A stretch of 7,412 nt of DNA from Betaproteobacteria bacterium. Its GTDB lineage: Bacteria; Pseudomonadota; Gammaproteobacteria; Burkholderiales; SG8-39. The notes beneath the pieces are model-generated. The model searched no databases. It saw only the letters and a program-made list of their open reading frames with translations, and was not told the origin of the DNA. A program made the position numbers and the translations under genes. Each line of letters starts with the position of its first letter. Positions within the stretch are counted from its first letter, which is position 1. Positions 1 through 5,848 of the stretch are shown piece after piece. The stretch spans positions 1 to 7,412 of the forward strand of contig JAAOZY010000065.1 of NCBI GenBank assembly GCA_012274205.1. The letters run 5' to 3'.

Positions 1-579
1 ACCGGCTATCCGCGCGACAAGATGTACGGCGTGTGGTGGTCGGGGGCCGAGCCTGATGTGCTTCCGGCCGGCGACGGCGCCAAGGGTTATCACGCATTGA
101 CCTTCCTCGCGCCCGCGGGCCAGGGCCAGGTGCACAAGGACATCATCAAGTATGTCTACGACAAGGGCCAGGGCACCGGCAAGAAGGAAGATGTAGGCGA
201 GGTGCTGTACAACCGCGGCATGGTGTCGGCGATGATGGCGGTAGAAGGCGTGAAGCGCGCCCAGACCCGCTACGGCAAGAAACCGCTGACCGGCGAGCAA
301 GTGCGCTGGGGCCTGGAAAACCTTGCGCTGGACAAGGCGGCAATCAAGAAACTCGGCTTCGAGGGCTTCATGGACCCGATTCAGACCACCTGCGTCGACC
401 ACGAGGGCTCGCACAGCGCCCACATCGAGACCTGGGACGGGAAGAACTGGAAGATCACCGCCGGCCCGTACGAGTCGGACCTGCAGATCATCCAGCCGAT
501 CATCCGTGCGTCGGCGGCGAAATACGCGGCGGAGGCGCACATCACCCCGCGCGATTGCGCCAAGGAAGCTTCGCAATAA
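1..579 (+). CDS. ABC transporter substrate-binding protein, branched-chain amino acid (Liv) type, 3' part only
   Basis: This is the C-terminal 192 residues of a periplasmic type-1 binding protein; the reading frame is open from base 1, so the start, signal peptide and N-terminal lobe lie off the left edge. The ATG at 22 is internal, because residues TGYPRDK precede it in frame. The visible part has the style of Leu/Ile/Val-type receptors: a 'GYHALTFLAPAGQGQ' strand region, a helix rich in VEGVKRAQ, then a ligand-lobe segment with a two-cysteine spacing (TTCVDHEGSH ... RDCAKEA) that could form a disulphide in the periplasm. The protein would capture a small substrate and deliver it to a LivHM-type permease, which is not in the window. 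The family is known for amino acids but also for aromatic acids and other carboxylates. The LivF-like ATPase downstream supports the role. It ends at TAA 577-579, just before a strong terminator. The ligand cannot be predicted. Confidence 0.88.
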   Translation, partial: TGYPRDKMYGVWWSGAEPDVLPAGDGAKGYHALTFLAPAGQGQVHKDIIKYVYDKGQGTGKKEDVGEVLYNRGMVSAMMAVEGVKRAQTRYGKKPLTGEQVRWGLENLALDKAAIKKLGFEGFMDPIQTTCVDHEGSHSAHIETWDGKNWKITAGPYESDLQIIQPIIRASAAKYAAEAHITPRDCAKEASQ

Positions 580-591
580 ATTGTCAACCGT

Positions 592-629
592 CCGCCTGTG
601 CCGCGAATGCCGCGGCACAGGCGGTTTTT
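592..629 (+). terminator. Intrinsic (rho-independent) terminator after the binding-protein gene
   Basis: A perfect 14-bp GC-rich stem is formed by 592-605 and 611-624, with a 5-base loop (606-610, AATGC) and a run of five T at 625-629. It begins 13 bases after the stop codon of the binding-protein gene. It lies between that gene and the livF-like ATPase, so it probably stops or attenuates transcripts and lets the binding protein be made in excess over the downstream genes. Confidence 0.9.
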
Positions 630-671
630 CAGGAAGCTTGGTCCGAGTTTCCCGAAAAGCCGCAGAACTTT

Positions 672-676
672 AGGAG
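672..676 (+). promoter_or_regulatory. Shine-Dalgarno site of the livF-like gene
   Basis: AGGAG ends nine bases before the ATG at 686, which is good spacing. This fixes the start of the ATPase at 686 rather than at an upstream codon. I could not find a convincing -35/-10 pair between the terminator and this site, so the source of transcription is unclear. Confidence 0.75.
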
Positions 677-685
677 AACGCCCCG

Positions 686-1492
686 ATGAGTGCCACCCTG
701 CTCACCGTGAACGGCATCGAGGTCATTTACAACCACGTCATCCTGGTGTTGAAGGGCGTGTCGCTCACCGTCGAGGAAGGCAAGATTGTCGCCCTGCTCG
801 GTGGCAACGGCGCGGGCAAGACCACCACGCTGCGCGCGGTGTCGAACCTGCTGCGCGGCGAGCGCGGCGACGTGACCAAGGGCTATATCGAATACAAGGG
901 CGAGCGCATCGAAAAGCTCACGCCCTCGGACCTGGTCAAGCGCGGCGTGATCCAGGTGATGGAGGGGCGCCACTGCTTCGCGCATCTGAGCATAGAGGAC
1001 AATCTGCTCACCGGCGCCTATACGCGCAGCGCCAGCGGCGCGGAGATCGCGGCCGACCTCGAAAAGGTCTACAACTACTTCCCGCGCCTGAAACAGCGGC
1101 GCGCGAGCCTCGCCGGCTACACCTCCGGCGGCGAGCAGCAGATGACCGCGGTCGGGCGCGCGCTGATGGCGCGGCCGAGCATGATCCTGCTGGACGAGCC
1201 GTCCATGGGGCTCGCGCCGCAGCTGGTGGAGGAGATCTTCGAGATCGTGAAAAGCCTGAACCAGAAAGAGGGCGTGAGCTTCCTGTTGGCGGAGCAGAAC
1301 ACCATGGTGGCGCTGCGCTACGCCGATTACGGCTACATCCTCGAGAACGGCCGCGTGGTCATGGACGGCATCGCCGCCGAGCTCGCGGTCAACGAGGACG
1401 TGAAGGAGTTCTATCTCGGCATTTCCGGTGCCGGGCGCAGGAGCTTTTCCGAGGTCAAGCATTACAAGCGGCGCAAGCGCTGGCTCGCCTGA
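686..1492 (+). CDS. livF: Branched-chain amino acid-type ABC transporter ATP-binding protein (LivF-like)
   Basis: This cytoplasmic ATPase energises a Liv-type (HAAT family) importer. The 268 residues contain all nucleotide-binding motifs in order: Walker A GGNGAGKT at 39-46, a Q-loop region around VIQVMEGRHCF, the ABC signature as TSGGEQQ at 146-152, Walker B MILLDEP at 166-172 with catalytic Glu171, and LLAEQN with Gln204 where many ABC ATPases have the H-loop His. The LAEQN/VEQN form and the LENGRVVMDG segment are typical of LivF rather than LivG. LivF proteins are usually about 235 residues; this one has some extra sequence, including a basic tail after FYLGI that ends KHYKRRKRWLA. The start is set by an AGGAG site. 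It follows the binding-protein gene across a terminator and precedes a CoA-ligase homologue, suggesting an importer for a substrate that is then activated with CoA. The family call is secure; the substrate is unknown. Confidence 0.93.
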   Translation: MSATLLTVNGIEVIYNHVILVLKGVSLTVEEGKIVALLGGNGAGKTTTLRAVSNLLRGERGDVTKGYIEYKGERIEKLTPSDLVKRGVIQVMEGRHCFAHLSIEDNLLTGAYTRSASGAEIAADLEKVYNYFPRLKQRRASLAGYTSGGEQQMTAVGRALMARPSMILLDEPSMGLAPQLVEEIFEIVKSLNQKEGVSFLLAEQNTMVALRYADYGYILENGRVVMDGIAAELAVNEDVKEFYLGISGAGRRSFSEVKHYKRRKRWLA

Positions 1493-1576
1493 GGGCGCTT
1501 GCATCCCTGCGCCGCAGGCGCGGGTCGCTTGAAACGGCCGGCCTTCTCCCCAGCCCTTTACTATCCACGCGGCAAA

Positions 1577-1582
1577 CGGAAG
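1577..1582 (+). promoter_or_regulatory. Probable Shine-Dalgarno site of the ligase-like gene
   Basis: CGGAAG lies seven bases before the ATG at 1590, a partial match to the anti-SD sequence. The surrounding 97-base spacer (1493-1589) also has a weak 5-bp hairpin at 1506-1518 (CCTGC/GCAGG, three-base loop) with no T-run, and the palindrome GGCCGGCC at 1536-1543. I see no good promoter there. Confidence 0.45.
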
Positions 1583-1589
1583 CTTTCAC

Positions 1590-2840
1590 ATGAACGAACA
1601 TTTCGACGCCCTCGAAACCCGCGATCCGGCCGAGCGCGAGCGCGCGCTGTTCGCGGCGCTGCCGGCACAGATCGCGCATGCAAAAAAGAACGCGCCGGGC
1701 TTCGCGCGCATACTGGCCGGGGTCGACGCGCAGGCAGTCGGCTCACGCGCTGCGCTGGCGCGGCTGCCGGTCACGCGCAAGTCCGACCTGCCGGAACTGC
1801 AAAAGCGCGCGCTGCCGCTGGGTGGCCTGAACGCGACGCCGCTGAAGCAGCTGGCGAAGATTTTCGTCTCGCCCGGGCCGGTGTATGAGCCCGAAGGCAT
1901 GGCGCCGAACTGGTGGCGCACCGCGCGCGCGCTGTTCGCCGCCGGCTTTCGCGCAGGCGACCTGGTGATCAACACCTTCGCCTACCATTTCACGCCGGCG
2001 GGCTCGATGATGGAGTCGGGGGCGCGCGCGCTCGGCTGCACCGTGGTGCCCGGCGGAATCGGCCAGACCGAAATGCAGGTCTCGACCATCGCCGATCTGC
2101 GCATCAGCGCGTTCATAGGCACGCCGTCCTTTCTCAAACTGATCGTGGACAAGGCCGACGAACTGAAGGCCGACATCGGCTGCCTGAAGTATGCGATGGT
2201 CGGCGGCGAATACCTGCCGCCGGCGCTGCGGAAGACCCTGGGCGAGCGCGGCGTCCGCGTGATGCAGTCCTACGGCACCGCCGATCTGGGCTCGCTCGCC
2301 TACGAATCGGCGCTGCCCGACGGCAGCGTCACCGAAGGCATGATCCTCGACGAGGATCTGCTGCTCGAAATCGTGCGCCCGGGCACCGGCGACCCGGTGG
2401 CGCCGGGCGAGGTGGGCGAAGTGGTGATCACCACGTTCAATCCGGACTATCCTCTTGTGCGTTTCGGCACCGGCGACCTTTCCGCCGTGCTTGCGGGCAC
2501 GAGTCCCTGCGGGCGCAGCAATGTGCGCATCAAGGGCTGGATGGGGCGCGCCGACCAGACCACCAAGGTGCGCGGCATGTTCGTCACGCCGAAGCAGCTG
2601 GGCGAGATCGTGCGGCGCCATCCCGAGCTGCTCAAGGCGCGCCTGGTCGTCGCTGGCACCACCGGCAACGACAGCATGACCCTGCGCTGCGAAGCGAAGA
2701 GCGAAGATGCGCGCCTGCAAGCCGCGCTGGTCGCCAGCATCCGCGATGTGACCAAGCTGCGCGGCGAAGTCGAATTCGTGCCCGCCGGCAGCCTGCCCAA
2801 CGACGGCAAGGTCATCGACGACACGCGCAAGTACGACTGA
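1590..2840 (+). CDS. Phenylacetate-CoA ligase-like adenylate-forming enzyme (PaaK family, atypical P-loop)
   Basis: These 416 residues match the overall plan of PaaK-type aryl/acyl-CoA ligases, which join a carboxylic acid to CoA through an acyl-AMP intermediate. Visible landmarks are an N-terminal HAKKNAPGFARIL helix and the LPVTRKSDL segment, NTFAYHFTPAG at about 128-138, GTPSFLKLI, the adenine-binding YGTAD at 228-232, the ribose-binding RFGTGDLS around Arg291-Asp296, the hinge-like GRADQTTKVRGMFVTP with Lys326 and Arg328, and a C-terminal LPNDGKVID whose Lys407 sits where the catalytic lysine is expected. The Ser/Thr/Gly-rich ATP phosphate loop of the family (SSGTTGKPT in PaaK) is not recognisable. 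Residues 92-103 at that place read FVSPGPVYEPEG. Activity as a ligase is therefore likely from the fold but not assured. It lies downstream of the ABC ATPase and only seven bases before the crotonase gene, so all three are probably co-transcribed. The substrate is not identified. Confidence 0.85.
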   Translation: MNEHFDALETRDPAERERALFAALPAQIAHAKKNAPGFARILAGVDAQAVGSRAALARLPVTRKSDLPELQKRALPLGGLNATPLKQLAKIFVSPGPVYEPEGMAPNWWRTARALFAAGFRAGDLVINTFAYHFTPAGSMMESGARALGCTVVPGGIGQTEMQVSTIADLRISAFIGTPSFLKLIVDKADELKADIGCLKYAMVGGEYLPPALRKTLGERGVRVMQSYGTADLGSLAYESALPDGSVTEGMILDEDLLLEIVRPGTGDPVAPGEVGEVVITTFNPDYPLVRFGTGDLSAVLAGTSPCGRSNVRIKGWMGRADQTTKVRGMFVTPKQLGEIVRRHPELLKARLVVAGTTGNDSMTLRCEAKSEDARLQAALVASIRDVTKLRGEVEFVPAGSLPNDGKVIDDTRKYD

Positions 2841-2847
2841 GCGCGCA

Positions 2848-3717
2848 ATGGGCAAGGACAAGACGGGCAACTACAAGACGCTGCGCTACGAGAAGCAGGG
2901 CCGCATCGCGCGCATCACCCTCAACCGGCCGCGGCGGCTGAACGCAATCAACGCGGCCATGCCGCGCGAAATCCGCCGCGCGGTGGAGGCGGCCAATGCC
3001 GACGACGGCGTGCATGTGATCGTGCTCGCCGGCGCCGGGCGCGCGTTCTGCGCCGGCTACGATCTCAAGGACTACGCCGAGAACAAGGGCAGGAACGCTT
3101 ATACGCAGGAGATGCCCTGGGATCCGATGCTCGATTACCGCGGCATGAAAGCCAATACCGACGACTTCTTCTCGCTGTGGCGCAGCTACAAGCCCACCAT
3201 CTGCAAGGTGCACGGCTACGCGGTCGCGGGCGGCAGCGACATCGCGCTGTGCGCGGACATCGTGATCATGGCCGAGGACGCGAAGATCGGCTACATGCCG
3301 GCGCGCGTGTGGGGCTGCCCGACCACCGCCATGTGGGTGTTCCGCCTCGGCGCGGAAAAAGCCAAGCGCATGCTGCTCACCGGCGACACCATTGACGGCA
3401 GGACGGCGAAGGAATGGGGCCTGGTGCACGATGCGGTGCCGGCGAAGGAGCTCGATGCGGCGGTGGATGCGCTGGCCGCGCGCATGGCGGGCGTGCCGAA
3501 AAACCAGCTGATGATGCAGAAGCTCATGATCAACCAGGCTTACGAAAACATGGGCTTGGCAACGACGCAGATGTTCGCCACCCTGTTCGACGGCATCACG
3601 CGCCACTCGCCCGAGGGCCTGTGGTTCAAGGGCTACGCCGAGCAGGCGGGCTTCCACAAGGCGGTCGCCTGGCGCGACAGCGGCAGGGCGATACCGCGAG
3701 GAAAGAAGTCCGGCTAG
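2848..3717 (+). CDS. Enoyl-CoA hydratase/isomerase (crotonase) family protein
   Basis: This 289-residue protein has the crotonase fold, which binds acyl-CoA and stabilises an enolate in an oxyanion hole. It shows the RIARITLNRPRRLNAIN strand, the first oxyanion segment GAGRAFCAGYDLK at 62-74, the second segment AVAGGSDIAL at 125-134, and the LLTGDTIDGRTAKEWGLV region after it. It is longer than the usual 260 residues, mainly because of an insert after Asp72 (roughly 75-106) before SLWRSYKPTICKVHG. The two glutamates used by true enoyl-CoA hydratases are not both present. Asp131 is at the first position and the second region reads GYMPARVWGCP (148-158) without a Glu. The reaction may therefore not be simple hydration; isomerase, hydrolase or another crotonase chemistry is possible. 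The ATG is seven bases after the ligase stop, with no clear Shine-Dalgarno site, so translational coupling is likely. It is the last gene of the plus-strand set. Confidence 0.9.
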   Translation: MGKDKTGNYKTLRYEKQGRIARITLNRPRRLNAINAAMPREIRRAVEAANADDGVHVIVLAGAGRAFCAGYDLKDYAENKGRNAYTQEMPWDPMLDYRGMKANTDDFFSLWRSYKPTICKVHGYAVAGGSDIALCADIVIMAEDAKIGYMPARVWGCPTTAMWVFRLGAEKAKRMLLTGDTIDGRTAKEWGLVHDAVPAKELDAAVDALAARMAGVPKNQLMMQKLMINQAYENMGLATTQMFATLFDGITRHSPEGLWFKGYAEQAGFHKAVAWRDSGRAIPRGKKSG

Positions 3718-3777
3718 CCGGCAATTAAAAACATTGCGAACACGATGACGCAGGCCTGGACTGGGCGACAGTCCGAT

Positions 3778-3801
3778 TGACTTGCCGAATAAGGCAAGTC
3801 A
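3778..3801. terminator. Hairpin in the convergent spacer, possible bidirectional terminator
   Basis: A perfect 9-bp stem (TGACTTGCC at 3778-3786, GGCAAGTCA at 3793-3801) encloses a six-base loop. It sits in the 97-base spacer between two converging genes. Two smaller hairpins precede it: 3721-3737 (GCAAT/ATTGC, 7-base loop) and 3758-3774 (GGACTG/CAGTCC, 5-base loop). None is followed by a clear T-run on either strand, so it is not a classical intrinsic terminator. Its position suggests it helps end or protect the 3' ends of both transcripts. Confidence 0.45.
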
Positions 3802-3814
3802 CCGGGTGTGCCGT

Positions 3815-4705
3815 CTAGGCCGCGAGCAGCCAGCCATCCTCGATTTTCAGCGCGCCGGCGCGCTGCAGGTCCTGCACCAGGTACGCGCGCAGCTCGGCCT
3901 CGGACCATTGCAGGAAGCGCCGGTTGATTTCGCCGTAGAAGGGCGTTTCGGCGAGAACGCGCGGCAGCTCCGCCAGCGCCATCCTGCCTTTGATCATCAG
4001 CGCAAAGCTGAGGATTACCTTGAGCGCGTGGCGCGCGAGTTTGGCCGGTTCGCGCTCGTACGCATCCAGGCGCGCGAACGCGGTGTCGAGCGCGCGCGCA
4101 GCGTCGCCGAAGGGCGCGCCATGCCCCGGTAGGACCGTATTGACGTCCAGGCGCGCGATGGCCTGCAGGGTCGCGCGCGTCGCGGCGAAGCCGCCCGACT
4201 GGCCGAACAGCTCGGGGAAGATCAGGCCGAAACCGTTTTCCCACAGCGCATCGCCGGAGATCAGGATGTGCGCCTCGCGTGAATACAACATGAGCGCGTT
4301 CATGTCGTGTCCTGGCGCGGCCAGCGCTTCCCACTCGATGCCGCCCAGGCGCAGGACGTCGCCCGCGGCGATGGTGTCGTCGCAGGCAAAGCGCTCGGCG
4401 CTCTGGCCGGTGTGGCCGAGCATCAGCGCGGCCTCGTCCCAGGCGGCGATGGCGCGCGCTTCGCCCGCCGGTATGCTGATGCGGCAGCGGTGGGCGCGCT
4501 GCACCGCGGCATTGCCGCCCATGTGGTCGGAGTGGCAGTGGGTGTTGATCAGGCGCGCGAGCGGCTTGCCGGCCAGCGCATGCTGCAGCAGCGCCAGCGT
4601 CTGCGCGGCGTGCGCGACATAACCGCTGTCGATCAGCACCCAGGCCGCGCCGTCGTCGATGAGGATGCTGTTGCTCGACAGCCAGCCGCGCTCGAGCACG
4701 CGCAT
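3815..4705 (-). CDS. Metallo-beta-lactamase-fold hydrolase (glyoxalase II / LACTB2-like)
   Basis: A 296-residue cytoplasmic-looking hydrolase with no signal peptide. It has the full set of binuclear metal ligands of the fold: THCHSDH gives His56, His58, Asp60 and His61, then APGHD gives His133, ISGD gives Asp152 and LPGHG gives His195. The C-terminal third (about 220-296, from the RHALKVILSFALMIKGRMAL region to the terminal LKIEDGWLLA) looks like the small winged-helix-type extension found in LACTB2-like members. The family includes thioesterases, glyoxalase II and nucleases. In this setting, a hydrolase of a CoA or glutathione thioester is a fair guess only. I chose the ATG at 4705, which lies 14 bases after the DUF1289 stop. 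A TTG at 4723-4721, whose TG overlaps that stop as TTGA, would add six residues (start, then SLPPQ) and is a real alternative. Neither start has a clear Shine-Dalgarno site. It is the last gene of the minus-strand operon. Confidence 0.9.
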   Translation of the reverse strand: MRVLERGWLSSNSILIDDGAAWVLIDSGYVAHAAQTLALLQHALAGKPLARLINTHCHSDHMGGNAAVQRAHRCRISIPAGEARAIAAWDEAALMLGHTGQSAERFACDDTIAAGDVLRLGGIEWEALAAPGHDMNALMLYSREAHILISGDALWENGFGLIFPELFGQSGGFAATRATLQAIARLDVNTVLPGHGAPFGDAARALDTAFARLDAYEREPAKLARHALKVILSFALMIKGRMALAELPRVLAETPFYGEINRRFLQWSEAELRAYLVQDLQRAGALKIEDGWLLAA

Positions 4706-4719
4706 TTGCGGCGGCAGGC

Positions 4720-4917
4720 TCAAGGCCGGGCTTTGCGCGCCGGCAGCTGCGCCAGCACCGCGCGCTTTTGTGCCGCGCTGTAGGCCGACCAGCCGGCGAT
4801 TTCCTCGAGGCTGCGGCGGCAGCCTTCGCAGTAGGCGCTGGCCGCATCCATGCGGCAGACATCGATGCAGGGCGAGGCGACTTCCGCCTCCGGCGCGCGC
4901 ACGCTTTGCGAACTCAC
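4720..4917 (-). CDS. Small DUF1289 family four-cysteine protein
   Basis: A 65-residue protein with the DUF1289 pattern: CIDVC, then CEGC, giving Cys17, Cys21, Cys30 and Cys33 (C-x3-C-x8-C-x2-C), followed by RRSLEEIAGWSAYSAAQKRAVLAQL. The family is widespread in proteobacteria with no established function; the cysteines suggest a bound metal or iron-sulphur centre, which is inference. The start is a GTG at 4917-4915 that overlaps the TGA of the HMG-CoA lyase gene (GTGA, four bases), a typical coupling arrangement. The open frame runs much further upstream, but that part is a shadow of the lyase. No in-frame ATG lies between the lyase stop and the first cysteine, so GTG 4917 is the best start. 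A second GTG six codons in cannot be excluded. It ends at 4720, just before the hydrolase gene. Confidence 0.85.
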   Translation of the reverse strand: MSSQSVRAPEAEVASPCIDVCRMDAASAYCEGCRRSLEEIAGWSAYSAAQKRAVLAQLPARKARP

Positions 4918-5822
4918 GCTTGTTTCTTCGCCGCCATGGCGCGCGCGACTTTCGAACTTGGCTCGCGCTGCAGCTGGGCGCAGATGTAGCGGCCGGCCTC
5001 GAACACGCGTTCGAGGTCGACGCCGGTGTGTATGCCCAGGCCTTCGAGCATGTAGAGCACATCCTCGGTGGCGACATTGCCCGATGCGCCCTTGGCGTAG
5101 GGGCAGCCGCCGAGGCCCGCGACCGAACTGTCGATGGTGGCCACGCCGAGTTCGAGCGCGGCATACAGATTGGCCAGCGCCTGGCCGTAGGTGTCGTGAA
5201 AGTGCAGCGCGAGCTTTTCCATCGGCACTGCGATCGCGACGGTGGACAGCATCGCCTGGATCTTGCCGGGCGTGCCTGTACCTATGGTGTCGCCCAGGGA
5301 AATTTCGTAGCAGCCCATGCGCTCGAGTTCGGCCGCGACTTCGGCCACCGCGGCCGGCTCGACTTCGCCCTGGTAGGGGCAGCCGGCGACGCAGGAGATG
5401 TAGCCGCGCACGCGCATGCCATTGCGCTGCGCCGCCTGCGCCACCGGCTCGAAGCGCGCCAGGCTTTCGGCGATGGAGCAGTTGATGTTCTTTTGGCTGA
5501 AAGCTTCGGAGGCGGCGCCGAACACGGCGATTTCCTCCGCGCCCGCGGCGAGCGCGGCTTCGAAGCCCTTGATGTTGGGCACCAGCACCGGATAGGCCAC
5601 GCCGGGCTTCTTGCGTATGCCGGCCATGACCTCGGCATTGTCCGCCATCTGCGGCACCCACTTGGGCGAAACGAAGGCGGTAGCTTCGATCGCGCGCAGG
5701 CCGGCGTCGGCGAGCCGGTGTATTAGTTCGATCTTGACCGCGGCCGGCACCACGCCGGGCTCGTTCTGCAGGCCGTCGCGCGGTCCGACTTCGACGATGC
5801 GTACTTTCTTGGGCAAGATCAT
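4914..5822 (-). CDS. liuE: Hydroxymethylglutaryl-CoA lyase
   Basis: This 302-residue TIM-barrel enzyme splits 3-hydroxy-3-methylglutaryl-CoA into acetyl-CoA and acetoacetate, the last step of leucine breakdown. The key residues are all present and offset by a constant 26 from human HMG-CoA lyase: Arg15-Asp16 in VGPRDGLQNE (human 41/42), Glu46 in AIEATAFVSPKWVPQ (human 72), His207 and His209 in LHFHD (233/235), the catalytic Cys240 in SVAGLGGCPYAKGASGN (266), and the metal ligand Asn249 (275). The protein is full length for the bacterial family. The start is the ATG at 5822-5820 (MILPKKVRIVEVGPRDG), 26 bases after the carboxylase stop. The frame stays open far upstream, but that part lies over the carboxylase gene in another frame. 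A weak GGAAT-like element precedes the ATG. Its TGA overlaps the DUF1289 start. The adjacent carboxylase supports the leucine-pathway role (mvaB is another name used). Confidence 0.95.
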   Translation of the reverse strand: MILPKKVRIVEVGPRDGLQNEPGVVPAAVKIELIHRLADAGLRAIEATAFVSPKWVPQMADNAEVMAGIRKKPGVAYPVLVPNIKGFEAALAAGAEEIAVFGAASEAFSQKNINCSIAESLARFEPVAQAAQRNGMRVRGYISCVAGCPYQGEVEPAAVAEVAAELERMGCYEISLGDTIGTGTPGKIQAMLSTVAIAVPMEKLALHFHDTYGQALANLYAALELGVATIDSSVAGLGGCPYAKGASGNVATEDVLYMLEGLGIHTGVDLERVFEAGRYICAQLQREPSSKVARAMAAKKQA

Positions 5823-5848
5823 GGCTGGGATTCCGCTGCGCGCCTTTG

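Noticed and set aside
1295..1297. Gln204 in place of the ABC H-loop histidine in the LivF-like ATPase
   Set aside because: EQN at this position is the normal form in LivF proteins, so it is not a sign of inactivation.
1529..1564. Possible promoter before the ligase gene: TTGAAA at 1529 and TACTAT at 1559
   Set aside because: The spacing is 24 bases, too long for a sigma-70 promoter, and the -10 matches only four of six positions.
598..1593. Plus-strand open frame of 331 codons over the ATPase gene
   Set aside because: It is an off-frame shadow of the livF-like gene, rich in Arg/Ala/Gly, and it starts inside the terminator stem.
1743..2870. Long antisense open frame over the ligase gene
   Set aside because: It is antisense to a gene with clear family motifs, has a His/Arg/Ala-rich shadow composition, and has no recognisable domain.
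3815..5164. A longer version of the metallo-hydrolase extending up to 5164
   Set aside because: The extra N-terminal 150 residues overlap the DUF1289 and HMG-CoA lyase genes in another frame and match no domain; the fold begins at MRVLERGW.
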